A stretch of 59,821 nt of DNA from Hofstenia miamia (GCA_900660155.1 CABFPE010000055.1:1128433-1188253), one strand, 5' to 3'. Numbered from the stretch's first letter, positions 43,201 through 50,099 are shown. The notes: a model not told the origin generated them from the sequence alone. Made by a program: numbers and translations.

Positions 43201-46200
43201 CTAAGCAAATATTCATGAATCTAACAATTGGAAACACAATTTTGTAAAGAAAATATTCTATTAATTTCATGACTTTCAAATTATTCAAAATTAATATTAT
43301 TTATAGGAATCTAAAAGACAGAGAGTATTAAAAGCTGTCTTAGATTGCGGAAATATCCAGAACTGGTTGGAAATTTTCCATTGTAAAAACGTCAATTAGT
43401 TTCTAATGAGCGGTTTACATCATTTGACATTAAAAAATATTTTAAAAATAAAAGTTTTTAATTGAATTTGAACAATGTTGGACGATGGAAGATTCGGACC
43501 ATACTGACTTTTTCATTTCCAACTGTCGTTGCTTATACTTACACAGTAAGAGCAGGTATCCGGGGTAAATTCGTTTAGCAATACGTGCGCAAAGACCATT
43601 TATTTAGGTGGAAGGAAAAGAGATGTTAAGAAACACAAATCTTATATAAGATTATTATTAAACTTATATGATACTTTATAAAAGGCAACCTTGTATGGTT
43701 CCTATAAAAACCATCAGCATAAATAAGTCAACATTGGTCTAAACCATCTAATTAGTTTACGGAATTACAGACGCAGATGGTTCAAAAAGAATACTAAAAT
43801 CGCGTAAGGAATTGTATGACATAACGCATCAAAAATTTTTTTGCGTAAATTATTGGTTAAAGTACTATCTAAGTGCATTTTGTAAATAATATAAATATCC
43901 ATGTATGAATCCTCAAAACTCACTCCTAATATTAGTGAATGGTCTAATTGATAAAACGATTTTTAATTATTTTTAAAATGCAATGAATTTGTATATTTTC
44001 AGTTAAAAATGAAAGTCGTCATCCCTAAAAATACTAAAAAATCGTAGCAGAATAATACATTACAAATAATATATGTCTAAATTCTTATTAATGAACGTGT
44101 AATTACTACAGAAGCACCTTATCGACCATATGCACTGATTTCCAACTCAGAATTCACGTAAAATGACATTGCAATATGGTGAATTTAAGCGTAGTTTCTA
44201 ACAAGCAACATTAAAAAGTTCATTCGATACTGTAAGGAATTTGCTATTCTTGGAGGCCGATGCCAAAAGTTTGATTGCGATTTTATCCTTTTCGTCTTCT
44301 TTAAACTGAAAATATCATGCTCACTTCTATTTTCGTAACTTACTGGATTTAGATGAAGTTTGTCATTCCATGTCATGTCGAATTGACAATTTGCCATTTG
44401 CTACAAGAATAACAAAAGCTTCCCATTTCAATACTAACAGCCAATGGGTGTATATTTTCATTTATCAGCCTCTTGTTATAGCTTAGGTCGTAATAATTGA
44501 GCATCCATTTGGTAGGCTGCCCAAGGTAGGCTTTCAATATTTCCCATGTTTTTCTTGTGGGTGACCAGCACTGAGATGCATAACAAGCAACAGGTCTGCA
44601 CAGGTAGAATTGTTGATAGAGATCTTTTGATATGGAAGAGGTTTTTTACGCTTTAACCAACCGTTCGTTTATGTGAGACGAACATTTTCAGTTTTCATCG
44701 ACCAAGATCTTTTCTGAATTTATAAGATTTATATTGAAGTTCCCAAATTTCCTAATAAGTTGATCGTGGTTTCCGATTATCATTTGATGGCATTTTCCAT
44801 ACGAACATTTCATTGAATCAGCACAGATACAGGAATACAGCGTATCAAGATCATCTTGTATTGAACTACCGTCAGAAGACACTAATTTTGTGTCATTTGC
44901 AAATGACCATAGGTGGGAGCTAGTTATGGAGACACTCATATCTATGGTGTAAATAAAAAACAGCAGAGGTGCCAGTATTGGGTATTGTGGCACTCCGCTT
45001 AATACCTTGACCTTTAACGATGTATAGGTTCCAATCTGTACAACTTGACATCTATTGGTCAAGTGGCTCGTCAAAACACGTACTAAATACCCACCAACTC
45101 CATATACACATAATTTATTTAACAATTTCTTTTGAGACTTTATCAAAGGCTTTCTCCCAGTCTTCCTCGGTAAATATGTCAGTCATAATTTGTGTACACG
45201 TTGTTCAGGAAGTCTAACCATTGTATAAATCCAAACTGGTTGCTAGGAAAGAAGTTGAAAAATAATAATAGATTTGGTTGCCCATTAGTATCTCAATGAC
45301 CTTCAATACCACGTTTAAAGGAGTAATCGATCTGTAATTCCAAACTAGCTCCTTCCCTTTTTTAAAAATGGAACAGACCTGACCATTCATCAGGGTATTC
45401 TTTGGAACCTTTAATGTTGGTAAATACTAGTGACCTAGGGAAAATAGATGCCTAACTTTTTAAAAAGTGGTGGTGGTGGTAAATTATCATCACTAGATGA
45501 CTTATTAATATTAAGACTCAGCAGAATTTGAGTTATTGCCAGGGAGGGAATCGTGGATGGAATATTACGGCCTTGGTCGAAATTTGTGAGAAAGTTCATT
45601 GAAAGAAGGGATTGAAGAGTTCTCCTTCTCCATATTTGCAGAGATGGAACCGGGCCGGTTTTTTCTACCCGGTCCCGCATAAGCACGAAAAAAATCAGGC
45701 CCAGATAGCTTTTAAACCCGGGCCCGAGTGACAATTTATCTTTTTATACATTTTTCTTGAATATTCTACATGTACATGTATTCAACGTGCATTATTATTA
45801 TATTTCATTTGAGATCTCATTTCATCTTAATATTTACTCTTGTAAGTACTATTTATGTTTATTCAAGTTATTCATTCAAACAGTAAAAAGAAAACACTGA
45901 AGACATTTATTTAGATAATAAGCGCTGGCCTGGGTGTTAAATTTTTCAAGCCCGGCCTGGATGTTTTCCAATAATTCCAGGGCCTGGTTCCAACACTGCA
46001 TATAAATATGGGCTACTTTGTTTTCGTATTTCATTACACAAGGTAATGTATCAGAGATGAGAAACCAAATAAATTACATATTAGGTCTACTTTCTACAGG
46101 GACTTATTAATGGATGTTCCTGGCCTATTCTTTAATTATTGAAACTATGATTTTTAAGGTTTAACATATATAATAATCACTTTTGGCATGAATTTTGCCT

Positions 46201-49200
46201 TTGCGAATGTTTTTTATTTTTAGTGCTGTCTTTCCTAAATAGTTTCCAATGACTTTTTTCATTTTGTCAAATATTGAAATTTTGGAGTTTAATGACTCAA
46301 AATTCTTTTTCCAATTCCAATTGAAACCCTGAAACTAATCAATTTCGTTGTCAGACCTAACCTATGACTCTCAAATCACTATACAATTTTGATCCTATAA
46401 AAAAATTTAAGCACTTATAGCACAAAACACCACATGATAGAGAAGGTTATCCTCTTTCTCTTTCGATCTTAATTCGCGACCTAGTACTAATTTTCTGCTC
46501 AGCACGCCTCAATGGGTTTGGAATATCTTCGCATATATTAAAAAACATTCAAAGTTATTTATTGCTCCCGTTGGTTCAAAACCTTATAAGTTCGAAATTT
46601 CAAAGAAAAATTGTTGATAACTACAAGAATTGTTTAATAATTGAAGTCCAGCTTGCTAGATGTATTTATTACTAGATACTAAGATGTCTCTTCTATGCAA
46701 TTTAGTTCCCGTAAATGTAAAGATAAGTCTAATTTTATATCACTAATCAAGAAATACAAGATTTATATATGTGTCTGTGGTTACTATCACCAAAATACTA
46801 TAAAAAATTAATTGAAATCAATATTTACAAATGGGAATTAAAAAAAATATGTATTTGAGTGCTCTGATGCAAAACCTAGTGATAGAAAAGAGTGCAGCGT
46901 CGTTGGAATTTGTAAATAACTGAAAGGGCAATTAAAAATGGTTTGCGATCGCAACTACTCGCTTGACAGGGTACGGTATTCATAAAAATGGATCATGTGT
47001 CACCACTCTGCATAGCGGTCGCAATGCATTTTATTGTACGTGTGACAGTCGCCTGCATTACGATAGCAATTCATAAAAAAGGGAACGTGTTTCACCTAGT
47101 TAAGTAAGGGCTTCCACTACGTGTAGAACTTGCCATTGGTGCCAGAGACAAAATGAATGATAAATACGTTTAGTTCATACTAAATTGCTGTATTTGATAA
47201 TAATGATTGTTTAAGTTACATCAGACACCATTTTCAACAAGTGGAACAAATTTTAACTTAGTATTATTTTTGTTCAAAATTATAATAAATATGATATATA
47301 TCAAGCGATATTTATCACCCATCCCTAGTTGAGAGTCTACGTGTGCTGTACCTTTTCAGTTTCACTTTTGATGTTTTTTTCACATTGCTGCTGCAACGAA
47401 ACACATTAAATCGTTGAAAAGTTAACTGTTTCGTCCTTTTTAATATTTCTTCCTGAACGTTACTATAAGCTGTTTTTTGTAGAATGCGGGATGTTTGTCT
47501 CTGTTTGAGATATTGATGTGCCGAATGAAGTCGATCACTTACAGTTAGAGGATTATTTTTATAAATCAGATCGCGTTTCAATGCTAGTATATATTTGGCA
47601 TGGATTTTGTTTTTTAGCATATTATCATACCTATATTTTGTGATTATTCATATCAGTAGTCTAAATGTTAACTATAAACATCGTTTGTCGATATCTAGCA
47701 ATGATTGATTTTTGTGTTTAGTTAAGTCCGGCTGCCTCAAGAAATTTAAATGCTGATTGTTTCCTTCTTAATTTCTACGACTATCACGATATTTGGCATT
47801 TCCTATCAGCCATCGCCTTATTTCTTTCATTTCTGGTATGTTTAGCTGCAAACCTCTATTAAATCTTTTGATTTTGTTTGAAATTAATTTGTTTTATATA
47901 CCTTGTCGCAAAAAGTGAACCTGCTAGGGAGTTTGCTTTTGATTAATATCTTTTGCTGTGTTACCCTGGAAGGGAAATGGTCAGAACGGGATTTGTAGAC
48001 CATATAATTACATCACCAGCGATGGTGTTAAATTTTATGTGTTTACAAATAACCCCCAAAATACCCGTTTTTGCTCGTGTTTCATTTTTTCATGCAGAAT
48101 AAACAAGACAAAACATGAGGCATGTCTAAGACTACCTTCTACAGAAACTTTAAAGTTCTGGGAAATGGTGGATCACTCAAAAGAATAGCTGAAAGTGGCC
48201 TTTCTGTGAGACTTTCGAGACATGAAAGACACAGATTGACAAACTTTGCTTTAAAAATTCCATTTTCTCTGACGAGAAAAGTGCACTGAAAGACTGGAGT
48301 TTTTGTTCACAATTCGACAGTGCAGCGGTTATTGGCTAGATCGGGTATAAAGAAGAAATTGTCCGAAAATAGTACCAAAGTATCACAGATTTGCACAAGG
48401 AAAATCGACTGAGTTTTGCAGAATCTTGGCGAAGCTACAATTTTCAGTCCGTCGAAAGTCAAGATTTTTATGCAGTACTCAGCAAGAAAAGACCTATGAA
48501 GAAGCCGCCAATATTAAATTTCGCCGTTTATGCGGAAAATTTGTAAAAATCAAAACCATGCGTTTATAGCCAATAAATTTTACGATTTCTCCCACTTTTA
48601 TGTTTGTAAATATGGTTATCCTTTTGTCTGTAAATTTAATTTTCCATAGTTCAATTTTTTGCGGCAACGTATATATTAGCTTTTCTTAAATTTTTAGTGT
48701 AAAATGTATTTCAAAAATTCTGATTAACGCTTTGTAACAGTATATTTTATTTCAAATTACGAACTGCCGAATCCGGGATTTTTGATTAAGAAATCCTCCC
48801 ATTAGTATTTCTCTGGAATATATTTGGTCATATAAACAAAATTATAAAAAATTAAATTTATAAATTTTGTTTTATTGTGTTGAGAAAATTGGCTCTTTTT
48901 TTACAAAAGCTCCAATACTACAGAAAAAAAATACAAGCGCCAATATATCAATTAGTAAAAATTTAATTCATTTTGAGATGTAGGATGGAATCGCTCAGTG
49001 AATACTGGTTTATCAAAGTTTGTTTCACAAAGGTTTTCAGATGTTAATAAATTAAGCCTAACTTTTTTTTGACATTTTTTGGCATTTGGTGTAACAAAGA
49101 TGACTATTTTGATGCTATACAATAGTCAAGGTAATTCAATACTTCTTCGGTTTTAACAATTATCACTTTGGCTTAGCTTACTGAAAAGATCCACTTTTTT

Positions 49201-50099
49201 CGAACAAACAGCATATTTCCAGCAAAATACAAAGTACAAACAAAAATGTTCCTGTTGCATAATTTCACGAATGTTGTTCTTGACCTTTCCAAAATTATTT
49301 TTAGCATCGTACCCAATTGTTGACTATGTTGAACTCTCACTATTGCAGACTATTCTGTTTCGTTCTTATCTTGATGCCAGATTTACAAACTTTTTGAATT
49401 ACAGTGGAACTTCATATACGATTGTTTTTTGTCATTCAGTACTTTGTCCAAAATCACTACATGATTACTCCTTTCAAAAGTTTCAATTAATTTTGATTTA
49501 GACGTAGAAAAACCCAATTTTATTCTCGAAAGTTTAGCTTTCGTTCGTGGATTCTAGCGAATGTATTTGTGACTTCCAGATAATTGCAATTGTTGGATTG
49601 TTAAGATTATTTCTGAAAATCATCTTTCAATCGTGATGTTTTCTGTGGTCTTCATTCTGTTTGGTCAATTTCTTTAACCTTTGAGTAATTGTTGACTTTA
49701 ATCATTTAACCTGTAGTTATTTATGCATTTCTATAAGATTTTATGTCATCGTAAATTGTCTTTTTTATTTAAATATAAGCTAATGTTTTTAAAGTCTATG
49801 TACCCATGATTTACACAGCCGCTGTGTGCTTGGTCATTTAAGTCGCAATTTAAATATTTTTAGTGCTATATTTATAATATTTCAATGATAACTGGCTTCT
49901 TATTTTGTTTCTACGTCGTGGACAATAAATTACAGAAGACCACTTGTCGTTGTAGAATTTATTCAAAATTGTTAAATATTGAAAATGATATCAAGTTAAT
50001 TATATTTTTTAAATTTACTCGCATATATGATTTTAGGTAATACTGATCCTAGATGACGATTTGGATCATACTCCGAGAACCGAAATTAAAGTATTTTAA
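2912..50099 (+). CDS. sid-1: SID-1/SIDT family dsRNA channel gene, 3' part (seven exons)
   Basis: Seven exons spread over 47 kb encode the C-terminal transmembrane domain of a SID-1/SIDT protein. Family members are multi-pass membrane proteins that move or bind double-stranded RNA and cholesterol; in nematodes SID-1 is needed for systemic RNAi. The match rests on ordered family motifs: [34 protein letters not shown] and LILDDDLD, in the same order and spacing as in vertebrate SIDT1/2. Exon phases agree at every junction (1/2, 0, 1/2, 0, 0, 0, 0). The readable part is about 250 residues, against about 800 for whole family members, so the ectodomain and first helices lie upstream of the window. 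No upstream exon was found in 1-2911. Every intron carries transposon relics. The individual exons are listed separately. Confidence 0.93.
3049..6190. other. intron A, first part
   Basis: Unrecognised AT-rich intron. It includes a hairpin at 3743-3780 (ccattccatttcca against tggaaatagaatggaatgg). This hairpin continues into a segment ending near 3812 with ccaagcctg, a sequence that resembles a hAT terminus. Confidence 0.3.
6195..9085. mobile_element. 2.9 kb element bounded by inverted arrays of a ~21-bp unit
   Basis: At 6195-6257 three units with core gagccaat (6201, 6222, and a variant at 6242) follow each other at 20-21 bp spacing. At 9010-9085 the same unit, AATAAAGAGCC(A/T)AATT, appears three times in the opposite orientation with the same spacing. 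Such multi-unit inverted ends are typical of DNA transposons that bind transposase at repeated sites. The interior shows no frame I recognise, so superfamily and target duplication are unresolved. Confidence 0.5.
9139..9160. repeat. (TTG)n microsatellite
   Basis: About seven TTG units follow the right end of the preceding element. Confidence 0.9.
10448..11856. mobile_element. non-autonomous hAT-type element with 8-bp TSD
   Basis: The element body, 10456-11848, is flanked by perfect 8-bp direct repeats tgtaaaac (10448-10455 and 11849-11856), the target length of hAT transposons. The ends are inverted: the left begins cagag and runs into TTAGAATTGGGCTGGGCC; the right, reversed, reads AGAGTTGGTATTGGGCC. 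Both ends are unusually G/C-rich for the region. The interior is AT-rich with no transposase frame, so the copy is non-autonomous. The first ~430 bp recurs at 38566-39008. Confidence 0.8.
12250..12355 (+). CDS. sid-1: sid-1 exon B
   Basis: The exon codes for 35 residues starting VFTQERMFW, then a membrane helix ([16 protein letters not shown]), then [10 protein letters not shown]. The stretch QIYYMG plus basic residue(s) plus I-D is a strong SID-1/SIDT signature. The acceptor is ctaatttag|g and the donor atag|gtttgt. It joins exon A in phase 0, giving SGV-VFT, where vertebrates have LGV-VFG. It leaves one base (g) for a split Asp codon completed by the next exon. Confidence 0.93.
13811..14231 (+). 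repeat. five direct copies of GTTACCCTACAGGACA
   Basis: Copies lie at 13811, 13992 (one change), 14178 (diverged), 14193 and 14216, all in the same orientation. The last three are clustered. They end where a degenerate minus-strand frame (14222-14524) starts, so they may be terminal or subterminal repeats of an unrecognised element. Confidence 0.7.
14222..14524 (-). CDS. hypothetical frame, function unknown
   Basis: A 100-residue frame running from a Met to a stop, with W, C and P use richer than chance frames nearby (for example [20 protein letters not shown]). It lies just 3' of the cysteine-rich frame on the same strand and next to the GTTACCC repeats. I do not recognise the family. It may be the remains of an element-encoded protein, or chance. 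Confidence 0.25.
   Translation of the reverse strand: MFYFNGINDTKPSIQLGLACYYLLINIFTMWGKEFLNDYGIYPLDEILCKLTSLPTWLNRKFVVGDTTWTKSQALAVIIRCTCCLHHYFVRCNKKTFYVL
14534..14698 (-). CDS. cysteine-rich C-terminal exon or fragment with immediate poly(A) signal
   Basis: About 52 residues carry eight cysteines, spaced C-x5-C-x9-C-x2-C-x2-C-x12-C-x2-C-x5-C, and end GPGYKP then a stop. AATAAA (minus strand, 14533-14528) overlaps the end of the stop codon region, as in a compact 3' end. The frame is closed just upstream of Lys-Arg-Cys, so this would be the last exon, with a possible acceptor at aaaag near 14692. The paired CxxC spacing could be a zinc-binding or a disulfide-rich domain. No family is recognised. 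Confidence 0.35.
   Translation of the reverse strand, partial: YKRCKPLHECSPEMIGEPDCGPCEACFTSQPTKMEFISCIICPHTRYCGPGYKP
14796..15011 (-). CDS. hypothetical frame upstream of the cysteine-rich frame
   Basis: A 71-residue frame with balanced amino-acid use (for example [20 protein letters not shown]) on the same strand, about 100 bp upstream of the cysteine-rich frame. It may belong to the same relic. Function unknown. Confidence 0.2.
   Translation of the reverse strand: MNRHSPITYMLKNWQVVFCELSECYTMGFCPREVAFNAILKEPPKKFDNMERQIITHFVAHLHNKHRFRRT
15803..16460. repeat. dispersed repeat family R1, copy 1 (hAT-like)
   Basis: Shares blocks with 18255-18880 and 37505-37790: AATAAACAAGTGAA, AATAAAGTCA, ATTACACAAATACCA and a segment with a run of attcgaattcgg. 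The right-hand part reads, reversed, GGCCTGTGAACATT, which resembles hAT ends. No coding frame. Borders are approximate. Confidence 0.55.
17092..17421. repeat. paired palindromes GGTACATATATGTACTA
   Basis: The same 17-mer, which contains the palindrome GTACATATATGTAC, occurs at 17092-17108 and 17405-17421. The first copy follows TTAACCCTTTAAGG, which looks like a piggyBac-type end, but no matching right end was found. Confidence 0.5.
18255..18880. repeat. dispersed repeat family R1, copy 2
   Basis: A diverged copy of the 15803-16460 repeat in the same orientation, with the same block order (AATAAATAAGTGAA, AATAAAGTCATT, GGTTTCAGAAGTTTTTA and a tail of attcgaatt plus a low-GC end). A shorter relative of the tail lies at 28690-28830. 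Confidence 0.5.
19513..19583 (+). CDS. sid-1: sid-1 exon C (71-nt small exon)
   Basis: This short exon lies between a good acceptor (gattattttag|at) and a near-consensus donor (cca|gtaagt). It completes the split Asp codon of exon B and codes for 23 residues, [12 protein letters not shown] followed by [11 protein letters not shown], ending in phase 0 exactly as exon D needs. The position corresponds to the cytoplasmic loop after the K-I-D motif (I-F-R-R in vertebrates), which is poorly conserved. The call therefore rests more on phase, splice sites and length (23 residues against about 26) than on sequence identity. Confidence 0.65.
19584..22115. other. start of the 17.4 kb intron, unassigned
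   Basis: AT-rich sequence without recognised domains. Around 20050-20380 the minus strand has fragments of slightly richer composition, but they are frame-broken and unplaced. Confidence 0.3.
22116..22445 (+). CDS. putative small secreted protein nested in a sid-1 intron
   Basis: A 109-residue frame with an N-terminal hydrophobic segment typical of a signal peptide ([20 protein letters not shown], then A-C-R-S). It is followed by a polar part with five cysteines, including CWC and a later F-C-V-Y-S. GC content is clearly above the flanks and the start is in fair context (caaccATG). The end may be the real stop, or a donor (aaaa|gtgagg) just before it, making this a first exon. No known family is recognised. 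It is on the same strand as sid-1, inside the intron between exons C and D. Confidence 0.5.
   Translation: MLLKEFIFTVFTAIVVVSLNACRSDVLFVSQPKPSTQKLSLLSCWCKSFGPRYCGEKITPLEVAADRSYFAKIQIAFQSQQVYAKPFCVYSEIVRLNFQPDACSKSEEK
23095..23731. mobile_element. TTAA-flanked MITE (piggyBac type), family 1
   Basis: TTAA at 23095-23098 and 23728-23731 bounds perfect 12-bp inverted repeats (GGAGGGGCAACA at left, TGTTGCCCCTCC at right). TTAA target duplication is the hallmark of piggyBac transposition. The ~640-bp interior is AT-rich and has only a lysine-rich minus-strand frame near 23590-23700, so the element is non-autonomous. Confidence 0.85.
23732..27204. other. intron stretch, unassigned
   Basis: No recognised gene. 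It contains a 105-codon frame at 24700-25017 (+) and a GC-richer patch at 26450-26710 with overlapping open frames on both strands. Neither shows a family motif. Confidence 0.3.
27206..28250 (-). pseudogene. piggyBac transposase relic (DDE core and C-terminal part)
   Basis: In minus-strand order the recognisable parts are: the segment around the first catalytic Asp ([19 protein letters not shown], near 28170); [20 protein letters not shown]; a [11 protein letters not shown] block leading to [14 protein letters not shown] with the second Asp; a block equivalent to the third ([20 protein letters not shown] near 27620); and a C-terminal His/Cys-rich tail. This order and wording fit DDE_Tnp_1_7 (piggyBac). 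The protein is broken by at least one stop and two frame changes, near 27640 and in the tail near 27300. The usual N-terminal ~200 residues are missing. No TTAA-flanked ends were found. Confidence 0.9.
28281..28528 (-). pseudogene. THAP zinc-finger domain relic
   Basis: It starts with ATG on the minus strand and reads MKKCCVPNC, then [11 protein letters not shown], and after a frame change [13 protein letters not shown]. This is the C2CH THAP signature: Cys pair near the N-terminus, F-P-x-D helix, then C-x2-H-F. The usual Trp in the helix is Leu here, and a stop follows the second Cys. THAP domains are the DNA-binding modules of P-element-type and some other transposases. It lies directly upstream, in transcription order, of the piggyBac core. 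Confidence 0.8.
28803..29560 (-). mobile_element. Tc1/mariner-like transposon relic
   Basis: The minus-strand frame at 29081-29284 carries [32 protein letters not shown] and [12 protein letters not shown], the central D-containing and WPPxSPDLxP motifs of mariner transposases. A further piece, [16 protein letters not shown], lies just upstream in another frame. The 3' end is probably at 28803, where TA is followed by CAGTATGTCCTAGAAGTTA, similar to mariner ends (CAGGGTGTCCCAGAAGT). The opposite end was not found and the gene is broken by several stops. Confidence 0.8.
30870..31170. repeat. drifting hexamer tract
   Basis: The stretch can be cut into consecutive six-base words, each of which differs from the previous one by one or two bases (for example TCGCTT CCGCAG TCGCAA, then TTTGGA TTTGGA, then CCTATT CCTATT). 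No single consensus covers the whole. It is cryptic simple sequence, not coding. Confidence 0.6.
31236..31279. repeat. (TA)22 microsatellite
   Basis: A 44-bp uninterrupted TA run. Confidence 0.98.
31440..32900. other. non-coding stretch with poly-C runs and CRE-like palindrome
   Basis: Starts with a C run after the N at 31438, and has another C run near 32145. The palindrome TGATGACGTCATCA is at 31558-31571, and a related TGACGTCATC is near 31747. The sequence looks repetitive (a decayed transposon or satellite), but I cannot place it. Confidence 0.4.
32909..33890 (-). pseudogene. Tnp2/DUF4218-like (CACTA-type) transposase relic
   Basis: Minus-strand pieces in order: [20 protein letters not shown] and [31 protein letters not shown], then [28 protein letters not shown]; and [20 protein letters not shown] with [18 protein letters not shown]. 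This order matches the animal proteins annotated as tnp2-like with DUF4218: R-G-I-K-D-x-S-P, Y-W-K-A-S-E-W-R, then Y-N-V-H-x-x-x-H and F-E-x-x-N-x-x-x-K-x-x-H-G-x. The pieces lie in three frames with stops between them, so the gene is dead. Element ends were not found. Confidence 0.7.
34481..36119 (-). pseudogene. hAT transposase relic with BED finger
   Basis: The N-terminal frame (36119-35787) contains a BED-type zinc finger: Y-C-T-L-C then RHFAAKH, a C2H2-like pattern within the first 50 residues. The middle (35553-35272) has [13 protein letters not shown], the hAT C-x-x-H-x-L-N-L motif. The 35220-34873 segment is helical. The C-terminal frame (34885-34481) ends in the hAT dimerisation domain: [18 protein letters not shown], then [16 protein letters not shown]. 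The total span of ~1.64 kb suits a one-ORF hAT gene. It is broken by several frame changes, and termini were not resolved. It lies 0.85 kb upstream of sid-1 exon D, antisense to it. Confidence 0.88.
36120..36968. other. intron stretch before exon D
   Basis: Tatagaat-rich sequence at 36340-36475 may be the outer part of the hAT element. Otherwise nothing is recognised. Confidence 0.3.
36969..37118 (+). CDS. sid-1: sid-1 exon D
   Basis: The exon has 50 codons in phase 0 at both ends, with acceptor atgtttag|atg and donor aag|gtaaga. It encodes two membrane helices: [20 protein letters not shown], then [18 protein letters not shown] and [12 protein letters not shown]. The last stretch is close to the vertebrate SIDT segment N-L-L-L-Y-L-A-F-Y-I-I-M-K. 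The Met at the exon start is internal, not an initiator. Confidence 0.94.
37505..37790. repeat. dispersed repeat family R1, copy 3
   Basis: Contains AATAAACAAATGAAAGAA, AATAAAGTCATTATTACGTA and ATTACACAAATGCCA, as in the 15.8 and 18.3 kb copies. It directly abuts the 3' end of the hAT transposase relic at 37839, so R1 may be the terminal region of that hAT family. Confidence 0.6.
37839..38420 (-). pseudogene. second hAT transposase relic (C-terminal half)
   Basis: Minus-strand pieces: the hAT motif [17 protein letters not shown] near 38400, a helical segment at 38275-38069 ([20 protein letters not shown]), and the dimerisation domain at 38105-37839 ([19 protein letters not shown], then [14 protein letters not shown]). 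It differs from the 34.5-36.1 kb hAT, so it is another family. At least one frame change lies between the pieces. Its 5' part is cut off by a MITE starting at 38566. Confidence 0.82.
38566..39008. mobile_element. partial copy of the hAT MITE at 10456
   Basis: Begins CAGAGTTGG, a good hAT end. It follows the 10456-10885 sequence closely (GGGCCGGATTTTCGACATAG, CAAGAAAAAATTCACTT, GATAAAAAGGATGATTGCAA, GTGGTGGCGGTAGGAA), then ends. The right end is missing. It stops about 200 bp before sid-1 exon E. Confidence 0.8.
39212..39322 (+). CDS. sid-1: sid-1 exon E
   Basis: The exon has 37 codons between gatatttag|aga and atg|gtaatc, phase 0 at both ends. It reads [16 protein letters not shown], then [20 protein letters not shown] and M. 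It fits the SIDT helix that follows the V-I-M-K motif (R-S-S-E-K, a hydrophobic helix, then Y-F-F-F-Q-N-x-S-S-W). Only splice context and homology reveal it, because the surrounding frame is closed. Confidence 0.92.
39323..41346. other. intron stretch after exon E
   Basis: AT-rich and unassigned; the open frames at 39987 and 40593 show no family motif. Confidence 0.3.
41347..42141. mobile_element. TTAA-flanked MITE (piggyBac type), family 2
   Basis: TTAA at 41347-41350 and 42138-42141 encloses inverted ends CACGTTGGCTGCC / GGCAGCCAACGTG (13 of 13). Subterminal GC-rich blocks built on gtgaccCGnC...gGTCACGCGG lie inverted at both ends. The middle holds a 132-bp tandem duplication (units starting 41611 and 41743, sharing ATTTAGTGGATTTTATTGA). 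One N is at 41899. There is no transposase frame. Confidence 0.87.
42142..44170. other. intron stretch, unassigned
   Basis: Nothing recognised. Confidence 0.3.
44180..46060 (-). mobile_element. CR1/Jockey-like LINE, 5'-truncated and interrupted
   Basis: Minus-strand reverse-transcriptase parts in order: [18 protein letters not shown] and LFKKLG (45.5 kb); [47 protein letters not shown], where the family has FADDTKL, so the second catalytic Asp is Asn; then LQDDL-like QDDLDTLYS; the C-terminal [20 protein letters not shown] and [20 protein letters not shown]; and an end frame stopping at 44185. Stops and frame changes are frequent, so it is dead. The 360-bp MITE at 45639-45998 separates the main body from a short piece around 46007-46060 ([12 protein letters not shown]), which resembles the segment just before it in related LINEs. 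Confidence 0.88.
45639..45998. mobile_element. 360-bp hAT-type MITE inside the LINE
   Basis: The ends are inverted: CAGAGATGGAACCGGGCC at left and, reversed, CAGTGTTGGAACCAGGCC at right. Possible 8-bp flanks are catatttg and catataaa, only 5 of 8 alike. The interior is AT-rich with GC-rich borders, like the 10.4 kb MITE but a different family. Confidence 0.75.
46061..47314. other. intron stretch, unassigned
   Basis: A small GC-richer inverted patch lies at 46940-47100 (attcataaaaatgg / gcgatcgcaac-type words on both strands). Otherwise nothing. Confidence 0.3.
47315..47620 (-). CDS. hypothetical basic protein frame
   Basis: A 101-residue frame rich in Lys and Arg (for example [18 protein letters not shown]), with a plausible helical middle ([20 protein letters not shown]). 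It lies 100 bp upstream of sid-1 exon F on the other strand. No family is recognised; it may be a fragment of a transposon protein. Confidence 0.25.
   Translation of the reverse strand: MLKNKIHAKYILALKRDLIYKNNPLTVSDRLHSAHQYLKQRQTSRILQKTAYSNVQEEILKRTKQLTFQRFNVFRCSSNVKKTSKVKLKRYSTRRLSTRDG
47722..47835 (+). CDS. sid-1: sid-1 exon F with HxxxH motif
   Basis: The exon has 38 codons between tgtgtttag|tta and ctg|gtatgt. It reads [18 protein letters not shown], then [20 protein letters not shown]. It carries the most diagnostic segment of the family: C-x-L-L-(D/N)-F followed by H-D-I-W-H-F-L-S-A. The two His residues four apart are the conserved C-terminal metal ligands of the CREST fold (known for the family, and intact here). 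This suggests the gene is functional rather than a pseudogene. Confidence 0.96.
48170..48530 (+). pseudogene. Tc1-like transposase N-terminal fragment
   Basis: Plus-strand pieces: [19 protein letters not shown], then [18 protein letters not shown], then in another frame [16 protein letters not shown]. The middle and last match the Tc1 helix-turn-helix region (T-V-x-R-x-L-x-x-x-G-x-x-x-x-x-x-x-K-P-x-L, then H-K-x-x-R-L-x-F-A). The DDE domain is not recognisable downstream. Confidence 0.5.
48531..50036. other. intron stretch before exon G
   Basis: Nothing recognised; a 76-codon frame at 49271 is chance-like. Confidence 0.3.
50037..50099 (+). CDS. sid-1: sid-1 exon G (last coding exon, stop at 50097-50099)
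   Basis: The exon follows acceptor atgattttag and reads [20 protein letters not shown], then taa. This matches the invariant C-terminus of SIDT proteins (L-L-T-L-D-D-D-L-D then I-P-V-F-stop). It joins exon F in phase 0. Confidence 0.95.
   Translation, partial: VILILDDDLDHTPRTEIKVF

Noticed and set aside
43983-44048. attttcag|ttaaaaatg as the exon after exon D
   Set aside because: The frame closes after about 14 codons and lacks the helix; 39212-39322 fits in phase and sequence.
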